DNA of 64,000 nt from JANWVO01 sp964458495 (GTDB lineage Bacteria > Acidobacteriota > Terriglobia > Bryobacterales > Bryobacteraceae): assembly GCA_964458495.1 (NCBI GenBank), contig CAYWJB010000003.1:186001-250000 (forward strand). Reading direction: 5' to 3'. Numbering within the stretch: position 1 is the stretch's first letter; each line of letters begins with the position of its first letter. The position numbers and the translations under genes were made by a program. The notes under the pieces are model-generated. The model worked only from the letters and a program-made list of their open reading frames with translations, was not told the DNA's origin and ran no database searches. Below, in pieces: positions 1 through 8,351 of the stretch.

Positions 1-379
1 CCTCCAGAAACTTCTTGGTCGTCTCGTGGATGAGCATGTGCTTGCGCACCTGCGCCACCCAGCCCTCCAGCTCCTGCGCGGTGGGCAACTCGCCATTCAA
101 CAGCAGCCAGGCGACCTCAAGGAACGAGCAGTTCTCGGCCAGCACCTCGATCGGGTAGCCCCGGTAGCGCAGGATGCCTTTGTCGCCATCGATGAAGGTG
201 ATCGAACTGCGGCAGGACGCTGTATTCAGATAGGCGGGATCATAGCTCATCAGTCCGAAATCGTCGTCGGAAGCCTTGATCTGCCGCAGATCGGTCGCGT
301 GAACCGTCCCGTCCGTGATGGGCAGCTCGTACTGCCGTCCGGTACGGGAATCAGTAACAAGAAGACGGTCTTGTGCCAT
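1..379 (-). CDS. gltA: Citrate synthase, N-terminal part (cut by window edge)
   Basis: Reading the minus strand from an ATG at 379 gives 126 residues that stay open to the window edge. They match the N-terminus of bacterial citrate synthase: a short beta-rich start (TDSRTGRQYELPI), then YDPAYLNTASCRSSITFIDG, GILRYRGYPIEVLAE and FLEVAWLLLNGELPT. All three are strongly conserved in the GltA family. The enzyme condenses acetyl-CoA with oxaloacetate to open the TCA cycle, in the cytoplasm. The active-site His and Asp residues lie beyond the edge and cannot be checked. A G-rich ribosome site sits just before the ATG. The gene follows the FAD oxidase on the same strand after a 73-base gap. Confidence 0.93.
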   Translation of the reverse strand, partial: MAQDRLLVTDSRTGRQYELPITDGTVHATDLRQIKASDDDFGLMSYDPAYLNTASCRSSITFIDGDKGILRYRGYPIEVLAENCSFLEVAWLLLNGELPTAQELEGWVAQVRKHMLIHETTKKFLE

Positions 380-427
380 TCGCACCCCCGAAGAGAATTC
401 GTGGCGGGAGAAAACGCCGACACTCCA

Positions 428-456
428 TGCCTATCAAATGATGCGGCCCCGGTCAA
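428..456 (-). promoter_or_regulatory. Possible promoter of citrate synthase gene
   Basis: On the minus strand TTGACC (456-451) and TAGGCA (433-428) are separated by 17 bases. They lie in the short gap before citrate synthase and would give a leader of roughly 40 bases. The -10 box is poor, so this is only a candidate; read-through from the FAD oxidase gene is the alternative. Confidence 0.28.
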
Positions 457-1820
457 ATGGTGACATTCGGGTCTGGAAATAGCGTCCCGGGGCTGAGGCG
501 CCATTGCGGATCCAGCCGCGTCTTCACGGCCCGCATGCGGGCGATCTCCGCCGGGCTGTACATCAGCTCCAGCAAGGCTCGCTTGCGCTTGCCGAGGCCG
601 TGCTCCGCGCTCACCGTGCCGCCCAGCCGCACAGCCTCGCGCGCCGCCTCCAGCATCCAGGCGCGCCCGCGCGCGGCATCGTCGCCGCTTTCGGGAAGGA
701 TGTTGACATGCACGTGCGCATCGCCGATGTGCCCGTAAACCGTATAGCGCCCGGCGAAGCTCCGCTCCAGCTCCCGCCGGTAGAACGCCATCATCTCCGC
801 ATTGTGTTCTGCGGGCACGGCGAAGTCCGAACTCATCTTCTGAAACCCGCGGCTGCGCACACGCGCATTCACCGCCTCCGGCAGTGCGTGGCGGAACTGC
901 CGGAACCGCTCCCGGTCCGCGGCGCTCTCGCCGAACCACGAATCCTCCATCGCGCCTGCGTTGCCGATCCGCTCCAGCCATGCATCCACGGCATCTCCCG
1001 CGAGCCCGTCCAGCTGCTGCTCCACCATCAGGCACGCCCTCGCCCCGCCGGGAACGGGCGCCGCCGCATCTTCGCGCAGCACATCCAGCGACGCCGCGTC
1101 CATGAACTCCAGCATCCGCAACTGCGCGATGCCGCGCCAGCAATCCACCGCTTCCAGGGCCGCCTCTTCCGCCGGGAAGAACACGACTCCCGCCAGCAGC
1201 GACTCCGGCTGCGGCAGAAGCCCCACCTCCGCCTCCGCCACCACCGCCAGCGTGCCCTCGCTGCCACACAGAAGATCCACCCACGTCGCCCCTTCCGGCA
1301 GGAAGTAGCCCGCCGTGTTCTTGGCCGTCGCCGGCTGCCGCACCGGCTCGTACGGGAAATCCAGCGGATCCCCCCGCCGGAACGTGCGTACCGACCCGTC
1401 CACGAACACCGCCGTCAGCGACAACAGGTGCCTCCGCGTCGACCCGTAGCGGAAGCTGCGCGCCCCGCTGGCATTGGTGGCGATGGTGCCTCCAAGCGAC
1501 GCCGTCCATTCGGTGGGATCGGGCGCGTAGAACTGCCCGGTACGCGCCGCCTCCGCCTGCAGGTCCTTCAACAGCACGCCCGCCCCCACGATCGCGCGTC
1601 CCCGCGCCACTTCAAGCCGCCGCAGCCGCTCGGCCGAAACCAGCCAGCCGCCCTCGGGACAGCGTCCCCCGGTGATCCCCGTCCCCGCTCCGGAGGGCGT
1701 CACCGCTACACCCAGTTCCGCCGCGCGCCGCAGCGCCGCCGCCAGCTCGTCGACGCCCGAAGGCGCAATGACGCAATCCGCCCAGCCCTGGTAGCCCGAG
1801 GCGTCCTCGACCCCAACCAC
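453..1820 (-). CDS. FAD-binding oxidase, GlcD / D-lactate dehydrogenase type
   Basis: The 455-residue protein has the VAO/PCMH FAD-binding fold followed by the FAD-linked oxidase C-terminal domain. Visible motifs are PSGAGTGITGG (FAD pyrophosphate loop, about residues 42-52), LGGTIATNASGARSFRYG (about 108-125), and near the end YGHIGDAHVHVNILPE and AEHGLGKRKR, which carry the metal and substrate His residues of the 2-hydroxyacid dehydrogenase family. It probably oxidises a D-2-hydroxyacid such as glycolate, D-lactate or 2-hydroxyglutarate; which one cannot be read from sequence. No iron-sulfur partner (GlcF-like) is adjacent. The start is a GTG four bases after the RNase J stop, with GAGG upstream, so translation is probably coupled to rnj. 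Confidence 0.85.
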   Translation of the reverse strand: MVGVEDASGYQGWADCVIAPSGVDELAAALRRAAELGVAVTPSGAGTGITGGRCPEGGWLVSAERLRRLEVARGRAIVGAGVLLKDLQAEAARTGQFYAPDPTEWTASLGGTIATNASGARSFRYGSTRRHLLSLTAVFVDGSVRTFRRGDPLDFPYEPVRQPATAKNTAGYFLPEGATWVDLLCGSEGTLAVVAEAEVGLLPQPESLLAGVVFFPAEEAALEAVDCWRGIAQLRMLEFMDAASLDVLREDAAAPVPGGARACLMVEQQLDGLAGDAVDAWLERIGNAGAMEDSWFGESAADRERFRQFRHALPEAVNARVRSRGFQKMSSDFAVPAEHNAEMMAFYRRELERSFAGRYTVYGHIGDAHVHVNILPESGDDAARGRAWMLEAAREAVRLGGTVSAEHGLGKRKRALLELMYSPAEIARMRAVKTRLDPQWRLSPGTLFPDPNVTI

Positions 1821-1824
1821 CGGC

Positions 1825-3495
1825 TCAGACCTCCAGGATCACCGGCAGAACCAGCGGGCGCCGCTGCGTCTGCTTGTTCAGGAACCGTTTCAGATCCGCG
1901 CGGATCTTCTCCTGGATCACGCCCCAGTCGGAGCGCTCCTCGCTCGTGGAGCCCTCAATGGTCCGCACCACCACTTCGCGCGCTGCCGACAAAAGGTCGG
2001 CCCGGTCCTCGGGCGACACGAAGCCGCGCGTGACGATCTCCGGCAACCCTTCCACGCGCCCGGTGTGCTTGTCGATGGCGATGATCGGGATCAGGAACCC
2101 GTCCTCGCTCAGATGGCGGCGGTCGCGGATCACCATGTCCTCCACGACTTCGTCGATCGAGCCGGAGTCGATGCAGACGCGCCCCACCGGGACGCTCTCG
2201 CCGCGCCGCGCGCCGTCTTCGTCGATCACCAGCGTCTGGCCCGTTTCCAGAACGTAGGTGTCCTCCAGCCCGTAATCGGCCAGATGCGACGCCAGCGCCG
2301 CATGCTTCGACATCTGCCAGTACTCTCCGTGCAGAGGGACGAAGTAGCGCGGGCGCACCAGGTTCAACAGCAGCTTCAGCTCTTCCTGCGAGGCATGGCC
2401 GGAGACATGCACGGGCGGGTTCATCTGGCCGGCGACCACCTCTGCGCCGCGCCGCGCCACATGGTTCATCATGCGGCCGATGGCTTTCTCGTTGCCCGGG
2501 ATGATGCGCGCGCTGTGCACGAACATGTCGCCGCGTTCGAGCCGCAGGTGCTTGTGATTGTCCACCGCCACGCGGCTCATCGCCGACATCGGTTCGCCTT
2601 GCGTGCCGCTGACGACGGCGACCACGCGGTGCGGCGGCGCGCTCATGACGTCCTGCGGCCGCAGCAGCAGGTTGTCGGGGATCCGCAGGAGCCCCAGGCT
2701 GTGCGCGATCTCCGTGTAGGAGAGCATGCTGCGCCCGATGAAGGCCACCTTGCGCCCGCTCTGCTGCGCAATGTCGAGGATCTGCTGGATGCGGTGGACC
2801 GAACTGGCGAAGCAGGCCACCACCACGCGCCTCTGCGCGCGGTTGAAGATCTCCTCAAACCGCGGCAGCACGGCGCGCTCCGACGGCGTGTAGCCGGGGC
2901 GGTCCACGTTGGTCGAATCCGACAGCAACAGCAGCACGCCGCGCTTGCCGTATTCGGCCAGCGTGTGCAGGTCGAACAGCTCGTTGTCGGTGGGCGTGGG
3001 GTCGATCTTGAAATCCCCCGTGTGGATCACCACGCCCAGCGGGGTGCGGATTGCCAGCGCCAGGGACTGGACGATGGAATGCGTGACGTGAATGAATTCG
3101 ACCTCGAACGGTCCCAGCGTCACCCGATCCCCCGGCTTCACCCGGTTCAGCCGCGCCTGGTCCGCCATCTCGTGCTCTTCCAGGCGGCGCTCCACCAGCG
3201 CGAGGGTGAACTCGGTGCCGTACACCGGCACGTTGATCTCGGACAACAGGAACGGCACCGCGCCGATATGGTCCTCGTGCCCGTGTGTCAGAAGGAGCCC
3301 GCGCACCATCTCGCGGTGCTGTTCGAGGTAGGTGAAGTCCGGGGTGACGATGTCGACTCCCAGCAGCTCCGCATCGGGGAACATCATGCCTGCGTCGATG
3401 ACGACGATGTCGTCTCCGTAGCGCAGCGCCAGACAGTTCATGCCGAACTCGCCCAGCCCGCCCAGCGGGATCACTTGCAGCAGCTTTTCAGCCAT
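1825..3495 (-). CDS. rnj: Ribonuclease J
   Basis: This 556-residue protein is a metallo-beta-lactamase/beta-CASP nuclease. It has PLGGLGEFGMN at the N-terminus, VIDAGMMFPD, and the zinc motif HGHEDH at residues 71-76. Later come SDSTN, the beta-CASP segment FASSVHRIQQ, SGTQGEPMSAM and the VSGHASQEEL / PLHGEYW histidines. The length is normal for RNase J. It degrades and processes RNA with 5'-exo and endo activity in the cytoplasm and matures rRNA. The ATG is preceded by AGGAG (3503-3507) in the leader described separately. It is the first gene of the run that leads into the FAD oxidase. Confidence 0.96.
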   Translation of the reverse strand: MAEKLLQVIPLGGLGEFGMNCLALRYGDDIVVIDAGMMFPDAELLGVDIVTPDFTYLEQHREMVRGLLLTHGHEDHIGAVPFLLSEINVPVYGTEFTLALVERRLEEHEMADQARLNRVKPGDRVTLGPFEVEFIHVTHSIVQSLALAIRTPLGVVIHTGDFKIDPTPTDNELFDLHTLAEYGKRGVLLLLSDSTNVDRPGYTPSERAVLPRFEEIFNRAQRRVVVACFASSVHRIQQILDIAQQSGRKVAFIGRSMLSYTEIAHSLGLLRIPDNLLLRPQDVMSAPPHRVVAVVSGTQGEPMSAMSRVAVDNHKHLRLERGDMFVHSARIIPGNEKAIGRMMNHVARRGAEVVAGQMNPPVHVSGHASQEELKLLLNLVRPRYFVPLHGEYWQMSKHAALASHLADYGLEDTYVLETGQTLVIDEDGARRGESVPVGRVCIDSGSIDEVVEDMVIRDRRHLSEDGFLIPIIAIDKHTGRVEGLPEIVTRGFVSPEDRADLLSAAREVVVRTIEGSTSEERSDWGVIQEKIRADLKRFLNKQTQRRPLVLPVILEV

Positions 3496-3537
3496 CGGTG
3501 GGGGGATTCTCCTGAAGATACAAGGCTAACATGCGAA

Positions 3538-3561
3538 GGGCCCGTCCGAAGGGACGGGCCC
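3538..3561 (-). other. Stable hairpin in rnj 5' leader
   Basis: A perfect 10-bp inverted repeat (GGGCCCGTCC / GGACGGGCCC) with a 4-base loop lies 43 bases upstream of the rnj start. It would be transcribed in the rnj leader. Read toward rnj it is not followed by a T run, so it is not a typical terminator. It could protect the 5' end or serve RNase autoregulation; that is inference. Confidence 0.6.
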
Positions 3562-3628
3562 GTTTCTGATGTTCAATGGGAGAAACAGATTCGACGGCCT
3601 CGCGACCGAAAAACCTGTATGTGATTTG

Positions 3629-3657
3629 AGAGTAGACGCTCGAAAACGGCTTGTCAA
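3629..3657 (-). promoter_or_regulatory. Sigma-70-type promoter of rnj
   Basis: On the minus strand a perfect -35 box TTGACA (3657-3652) is followed after exactly 17 bases by TACTCT (3634-3629), a good TAnnnT -10 box. Transcription would begin near 3622 and give a leader of about 125 bases containing the hairpin at 3538-3561. It is the clearest promoter I see in the window. Confidence 0.72.
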
Positions 3658-3936
3658 GGAAAAATGCCCGCACCCTGCAAGTGCCTGTATTGCATTGATA
3701 AATAATATACTTGTTCGACTTGACAATTGCGTTTCCAGCTGCTGTTCACAACCGCCGCGACCACCCCGGAAGGCGCGGTTTCCGCTCTAACTAAGAGAAA
3801 TCGGTAGGCTTATGCGCCCCGGTAGGGCCTTTTGCGAAGGAAGGACCGTTCTTTTCGCATTTTATTCGCCATATCATTCGAACTGGCCAATCCCTATAGG
3901 ACTTGTGGGATCGTGGAATCTGCCACCTGCGACGCC

Positions 3937-4914
3937 TCAATCCAGCCGGATCACCGTGTACGGGTCGTCGTTGCCGTAGAGCCGGATCCGCCGCCTTCGC
4001 GCGAGGGCGGCGAAGAACGCAAACACGCTGCCCCCGCCGATACAGATCAGCAGCAGCACGCCGGTCAGCTTGAAGATTCCGATCAGCAAGCCGAACACGT
4101 CGGGCATGGGGGGCGGCGCGGTGGCCTCGTTGCGGATCACCTCCGCCTTCCACTCCAGCGCGTCCAGCAAGGCCTTGGCCTGCGCCTCCGGGACGCCCGG
4201 CGGCAGGACGGCCAGCAGCACGTAGGAACGCTTGACCAGCCAGCCGGGCTGGCGGCGGAACTCCCGCTCCTTGATTCTGGCCAGCTGCGGGGTGTGGTAG
4301 TAGAAGATTGCATAGTCGGCCACTGTGGAGCCGAAGTCCAGCTTTCCCGCCTGCGCCTCCGCGCCGTCTTCGAATCCCGCAACCGCCGCCGGAACCCACG
4401 GCAGGAACTTCGCCAGCGAATGCACACCCAGCAAGTAGCGCTCGCTGTTGCGGACCAGCCCTTTCTCTGGCAGGTAGCCCGGCAAGTGGGGCAGCCCGCC
4501 GCCGGAGCGCATCGCCGGCGCCTTTGCGAAGAGCTCCTCCAGTTCTTTCGGCAGCGGACGCCAGCCTTCGAACAGGAACACGTAGTTAAGCCTGGCGAGC
4601 ATCAGCCCGCCGGGAGTGACGCAACTGGTGAGCGAGCCGCGCACCGGCGTGCACTTGTCCGGGCGGTTGGCCTGATACCAGGCCAGCGCGCCGGTGGCAT
4701 CCCGGAGCCGCCAGGCAGTGGCGGCAAACCGCCCTACCGGCCCGTCATACAGCGCCCGTTCTGCTTCCTCGCCGCCATACTCGGCCCACAGGGCCGGGTC
4801 GGAGACCGGCGCCGCGGCGGATTTCACGCGCCGGGAGCCATGCCACGTCTCGGGCCAGATGCCGGCCTGCGCCAGGGCTGCGGCCGCTGCGAGAAGGATC
4901 AGGCGCCGCAGCAT
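3937..4914 (-). CDS. Exported membrane-anchored protein, DUF6599-like
   Basis: The 325-residue protein has a cleavable-looking signal peptide (MLRRLILLAAAAALAQAG). A long exported region follows, with LPGYLPEKGLVRNSERYLLG and a Tyr-rich segment (ADYAIFYYHTPQLARIKE). Near the C-terminus is one membrane helix (about 275-300) followed by a short Arg-rich cytoplasmic tail. The pattern resembles DUF6599-type proteins common in Acidobacteriota, which also occur at 28375-29196 here; function is unknown. Its ATG lies inside the last codons of secA (16-base overlap), so it is probably translated from the secA transcript. No catalytic motif is recognisable. Confidence 0.75.
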   Translation of the reverse strand: MLRRLILLAAAAALAQAGIWPETWHGSRRVKSAAAPVSDPALWAEYGGEEAERALYDGPVGRFAATAWRLRDATGALAWYQANRPDKCTPVRGSLTSCVTPGGLMLARLNYVFLFEGWRPLPKELEELFAKAPAMRSGGGLPHLPGYLPEKGLVRNSERYLLGVHSLAKFLPWVPAAVAGFEDGAEAQAGKLDFGSTVADYAIFYYHTPQLARIKEREFRRQPGWLVKRSYVLLAVLPPGVPEAQAKALLDALEWKAEVIRNEATAPPPMPDVFGLLIGIFKLTGVLLLICIGGGSVFAFFAALARRRRIRLYGNDDPYTVIRLD

Positions 4915-7781
4915 TTCTTGTACTTTTTGCCGCTGCCGCAGGGGCAGGGATCGTTGCGCCCCACCTTGGCGCCCTTGATCACTTGCGACCTGGGCGCGCT
5001 GGAAGCCTCGCCGCCGGCGAACTGGAGCATCTCCATCTCGCGCTCTTTCTTTCGCTGGAGGTTGCGAGTCAGGTCGACAAAGGACGACTGCGCGGCCTTT
5101 CGGTCTGGACTGTGCCCGTCCCTGCCGTCGCCGCCTTCCCGGGCGGACTCAGGGCCCCAGGACGGGCTTTCCTCGCCAAAATCCGCCTGCGTCCTCGCGT
5201 ATGCCGGTTGCAGGAAGAACAGGAACCTCACCGTCTCGTCCTCGATGCGGTCCATCATCTCCTGGAACAGCCGGAAGCCTTCCTTTTTGTACTCGATCAG
5301 CGGGTCCTTCTGCCCGTAGGCCCGCATGCCGATGCCCTCTTTCAGGTGGTCCATCGACAGCAGGTGGTCCTTCCACTGCTGGTCGATGACGCTCAGCCAG
5401 ACCATGCGCTCGGTCTCGCGCATCACCTCCGGCCCGACGAGGGCTTCCTTTTCGTCATAGCGCTTGCGCAGCCGCTCGAGGATGTACTCTTCCATCTCGA
5501 GGCGCGACAGCGTCTGCACCTCCTCGGGGAGGATCTTGACGCCGAACTGCGAGTTGATGTCGGTCTGCAGTCCGGCGAGGTCCCACTTGTAGGGATCCAC
5601 TCCCTCGGGGCAGCGCAGGTCGATGATAGACGCCAGGATGCCGTCGACGATCTCGAAGAGCCGCTCCTTCATGTCGCGGCCTTCCAGCAGCTGGCGGCGC
5701 AGGCCGTAGACGGCCTTGCGCTGCTTGTCCATCACATCGTCGTATTCCTTGACGTGCTTGCGGATGGAGAAGTTCTGCGCCTCGACGGCCTTCTGCGCCG
5801 CCTCGATGCGTTTGGTGATGAGCCGGCTCTCGATGGGCACGTCCTCTTCCATGCCGAGCCGCAGCATCAGGTTCTGGATGCGGTCGCCGCCGAAGATCCG
5901 CAGCAGGTCGTCCTGGAGCGAAAGGTAGAAGCGCGATTCTCCGGGGTCGCCCTGGCGCCCGGCGCGTCCTCGCAGCTGGTTGTCAATCCGCCGGGACTCG
6001 TGCCGCTCGGTGCCGATGATGCAGAGGCCTCCGGCGCCCACCACTTTCTCGTGCTCGGCGTCGCACTGGGCCTTGAAGCGGGTGTAGAGGTCTTTCCAGT
6101 CCTCGATGCGGACCCGGTAATGCAGCTCGCCGCGGATGAAATAGTAATAGTTGGTGTCGGCTATGGTGCTGGAAAGCTCGGCCGGTATCGTCTCCGCCGC
6201 CCTTGCCTTCAGCGCCTCCTCCTGCGCCAGAAATTCCGGGTTGCCGCCCAGCAGGATGTCGGTGCCGCGGCCGGCCATGTTGGTGGACACGGTGACCGCG
6301 CCCAGGCGGCCCGCCTGCGCCACGATATAGGCCTCGCGCTCGTGGTTCTTGGCGTTCAGCACCTCGTGCCGGACGCCCATTTTCTTCAGAATTCCGCTTA
6401 ATTTTTCACTCTTTTCGACGGAAATTGTGCCCACCAGAACCGGCTGGCCCGTCTTGTGCCGCTCGGCGATGTCTTTGGCGGCGTTGCGCCACTTCTCCAC
6501 TTCCGTCCGGTAGACGATGTCGTTCAGGTCCCGCCGGATCATCGGCTTGTTCGTCGGGATCACGACAACGTCGAGGTTGTAGATCTTGTTGAACTCCGCC
6601 GCCTCGGTGTCCGCCGTGCCCGTCATGCCGGCCAGCTTCTTGTACAGCCGGAAGTAGTTCTGGAAGGTGACCGTGGCCAGAGTCTGGTTCTCGCGCTCGA
6701 TCTTGACGCCCTCTTTCGCCTCGATCGCCTGGTGCAGCCCGTCCGACCACCGCCTGCCTGGCATGAGGCGCCCCGTGAACTCGTCGACGATGATCACCTC
6801 GCCGTCTTTCACGATATAGTCGCGGTCGCGCTGGTAGAGCACGTGCGCCCGCAGCCCCTGCTGGACGTGGTGGTTCAGCTCGATGTACTCGGGATCGTAG
6901 AGGTTCGGAACGCCAAGCAGCCGCTCCACCTTCGCCACGCCCTCCTCGGTCAGCGCCACGGTGCGGTTGCGCTCGTCCACGGTGAAGTCGCCGGTGGTGT
7001 ACTTCTGGCCCGGTTCGCGCCCTTCGATCACCTCGCCCCGCACCAGCCGGGGGATGATGGAGTTTACGCGGTAGTACTTGTCGGTGGACTCTTCCGACGG
7101 CCCGCTGATGATCAGCGGCGTGCGCGCCTCGTCGATCAGGATCGAGTCCACCTCGTCGACGATGGCGTAATTGTGCTCCCGCTGGACGCAGTCCTCCAGC
7201 CGGAATTTCATGTTGTCGCGCAGGTAGTCGAAGCCGTACTCGTTGTTGGTGCCGTAGGTGATGTCGCAGTGGTAGGCCGCCCGCCGCTCCTCGTCGTCCA
7301 GCCCGTGCACGATCAGCCCGACGCTCATGCCGAGGAAGCGGTAGATGCGCCCCATCCATTCCGAGTCGCGCCGGGCGAGGTAATCGTTCACCGTCACCAC
7401 GTGCACGCCGTCGCCGGTGAGCGCGTTCAGGTAGACCGGGAGCGTCGCCACCAGCGTCTTGCCCTCGCCCGTCTTCATTTCGGCGATTTTGCCCTGGTGC
7501 AGAACGATGCCGCCGATCAGCTGCACGTCGAAATGGCGCATGTTCAGCACCCGCCGCGACGCCTCCCGCACCACCGCGAAGGCGTCGGCCAGCAGGTCGT
7601 CCAGCGGTTCGCCGTTTGCCAGCCGCTGTTTGAATTCGGAGGTCTTCGCTGCCAGTTCGGCGTCGCTCAGCTTCTGGAGAGAGGGCTCCCGGCTGTTGAT
7701 GGCTTCCACCACGGGGCGGAGCTTTTTCACTTCGCGCTCGTGCTTGGTGCCGAAAATCTTCGCCAGAAGAGTGTCGATCAT
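4899..7781 (-). CDS. secA: Preprotein translocase ATPase SecA
   Basis: This is full-length SecA (960 residues), the motor that drives unfolded preproteins through SecYEG. It shows Walker A MKTGEGKTL (about 102-110), the DEVDSILIDEA Walker B/DEAD-like box, the preprotein cross-linking region, the second nucleotide-binding domain (TNMAGRGTDI and GRAGRQGDPG), and the helical scaffold and wing regions. The C-terminal zinc finger GRNDPCPCGSGKKYKKCC binds SecB or ribosomes in other bacteria. The long tail before the zinc finger is charged and variable, as usual. Its 3' end overlaps the start of the DUF6599-like gene. A small unknown gene precedes it on the same strand by 117 bases. Confidence 0.98.
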   Translation of the reverse strand: MIDTLLAKIFGTKHEREVKKLRPVVEAINSREPSLQKLSDAELAAKTSEFKQRLANGEPLDDLLADAFAVVREASRRVLNMRHFDVQLIGGIVLHQGKIAEMKTGEGKTLVATLPVYLNALTGDGVHVVTVNDYLARRDSEWMGRIYRFLGMSVGLIVHGLDDEERRAAYHCDITYGTNNEYGFDYLRDNMKFRLEDCVQREHNYAIVDEVDSILIDEARTPLIISGPSEESTDKYYRVNSIIPRLVRGEVIEGREPGQKYTTGDFTVDERNRTVALTEEGVAKVERLLGVPNLYDPEYIELNHHVQQGLRAHVLYQRDRDYIVKDGEVIIVDEFTGRLMPGRRWSDGLHQAIEAKEGVKIERENQTLATVTFQNYFRLYKKLAGMTGTADTEAAEFNKIYNLDVVVIPTNKPMIRRDLNDIVYRTEVEKWRNAAKDIAERHKTGQPVLVGTISVEKSEKLSGILKKMGVRHEVLNAKNHEREAYIVAQAGRLGAVTVSTNMAGRGTDILLGGNPEFLAQEEALKARAAETIPAELSSTIADTNYYYFIRGELHYRVRIEDWKDLYTRFKAQCDAEHEKVVGAGGLCIIGTERHESRRIDNQLRGRAGRQGDPGESRFYLSLQDDLLRIFGGDRIQNLMLRLGMEEDVPIESRLITKRIEAAQKAVEAQNFSIRKHVKEYDDVMDKQRKAVYGLRRQLLEGRDMKERLFEIVDGILASIIDLRCPEGVDPYKWDLAGLQTDINSQFGVKILPEEVQTLSRLEMEEYILERLRKRYDEKEALVGPEVMRETERMVWLSVIDQQWKDHLLSMDHLKEGIGMRAYGQKDPLIEYKKEGFRLFQEMMDRIEDETVRFLFFLQPAYARTQADFGEESPSWGPESAREGGDGRDGHSPDRKAAQSSFVDLTRNLQRKKEREMEMLQFAGGEASSAPRSQVIKGAKVGRNDPCPCGSGKKYKKCCGA

Positions 7782-7898
7782 GGATGCGGGGCTTTCACTT
7801 CATTCTACCGCAGGGGCTTTTCGCGCCCCGCGGAAGGCCCGCCCGCCCCCGGCCGCTCCCTGCCGCCCCATCCCGGCTGCTTCCCTGCGCCGCCGGGC

Positions 7899-8249
7899 CT
7901 ACGCGCGCTTTTCGAGGAAACGGCGGATCCCGCCGCGGAATTGCCCGAGCGTCTCCTCAAGCGGATGCTCGCCCCAGTAGACGTGCTGGTAGCCTACCGC
8001 CACGCTGTGCAGGAACATCACCGCCAGCCGGACGCGCCCGCACTCGCGGCGGAAGACCCAGCGGTATTCACCCCCGCTCAGCAGCCACACGCACTCGCCC
8101 GCGCCGGAGATTTCCAGGTCGTCCAGCGCTGCGGAGAGGGCCTCCAGCGCCGCCTCCGGCTCGGCCGCCCAGAGGGTATGCTCCTCCTGATCGTCGCCGA
8201 TCCGGCACTCCAGCCGCCCGAAATCATCCAGCCCAAGGGAGAAGCGCAT
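7899..8249 (-). CDS. Hypothetical protein, 116 residues
   Basis: I do not recognise this protein. It is soluble, acidic in the first half (LGLDDFGRLECRIGDDQEEH) and rich in aromatics in the second (EYRWVFRRECGRVRLAVMFLHS, GYQHVYWGEH). It has no signal peptide or membrane segment. The alternating strand-like pattern suggests a small alpha/beta protein. It lies between the degenerate hybrid kinase and secA on the same strand, with about 100 bases on each side. The reading frame is maintained without rare features, and the competing frames on both strands look like low-complexity Arg/Pro/Ala shadows, so I take it as real. Confidence 0.6.
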   Translation of the reverse strand: MRFSLGLDDFGRLECRIGDDQEEHTLWAAEPEAALEALSAALDDLEISGAGECVWLLSGGEYRWVFRRECGRVRLAVMFLHSVAVGYQHVYWGEHPLEETLGQFRGGIRRFLEKRA

Positions 8250-8351
8250 ACGGCCATCTTATCGAGTTCCGCATTCGGTTCTCCGGTTTCCACCCGGTCT
8301 CGAGGAAGACGGCGCCTTGCCCTGATTGCGTTGGCCCGCCCGGCACACCCT

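Larger units (their letters stand above)
3496..3936. other. Intergenic region upstream of rnj
   Basis: This 441-base gap lies between the rnj start and the end of the next minus-strand gene. It holds the rnj promoter and a strong leader hairpin (separate entries), and an AT-rich stretch at about 3690-3730 that stands out from the GC-rich surroundings and could act as an UP-like element. The short open frames here have no recognisable features, overlap these signals and have no credible ribosome sites, so I do not call a gene. Nothing recognisable is seen at 3740-3936. Confidence 0.6.

Noticed and set aside
3488..3790. Short open frames in the AT-rich gap upstream of rnj
   Set aside because: They overlap the promoter and hairpin, and lack good ribosome sites and any recognisable family features.
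7782..7898. Short GGGGC/GCCCC hairpin upstream of secA as a terminator or riboswitch
   Set aside because: Only a 5-bp stem, no T run, and no known riboswitch pattern.
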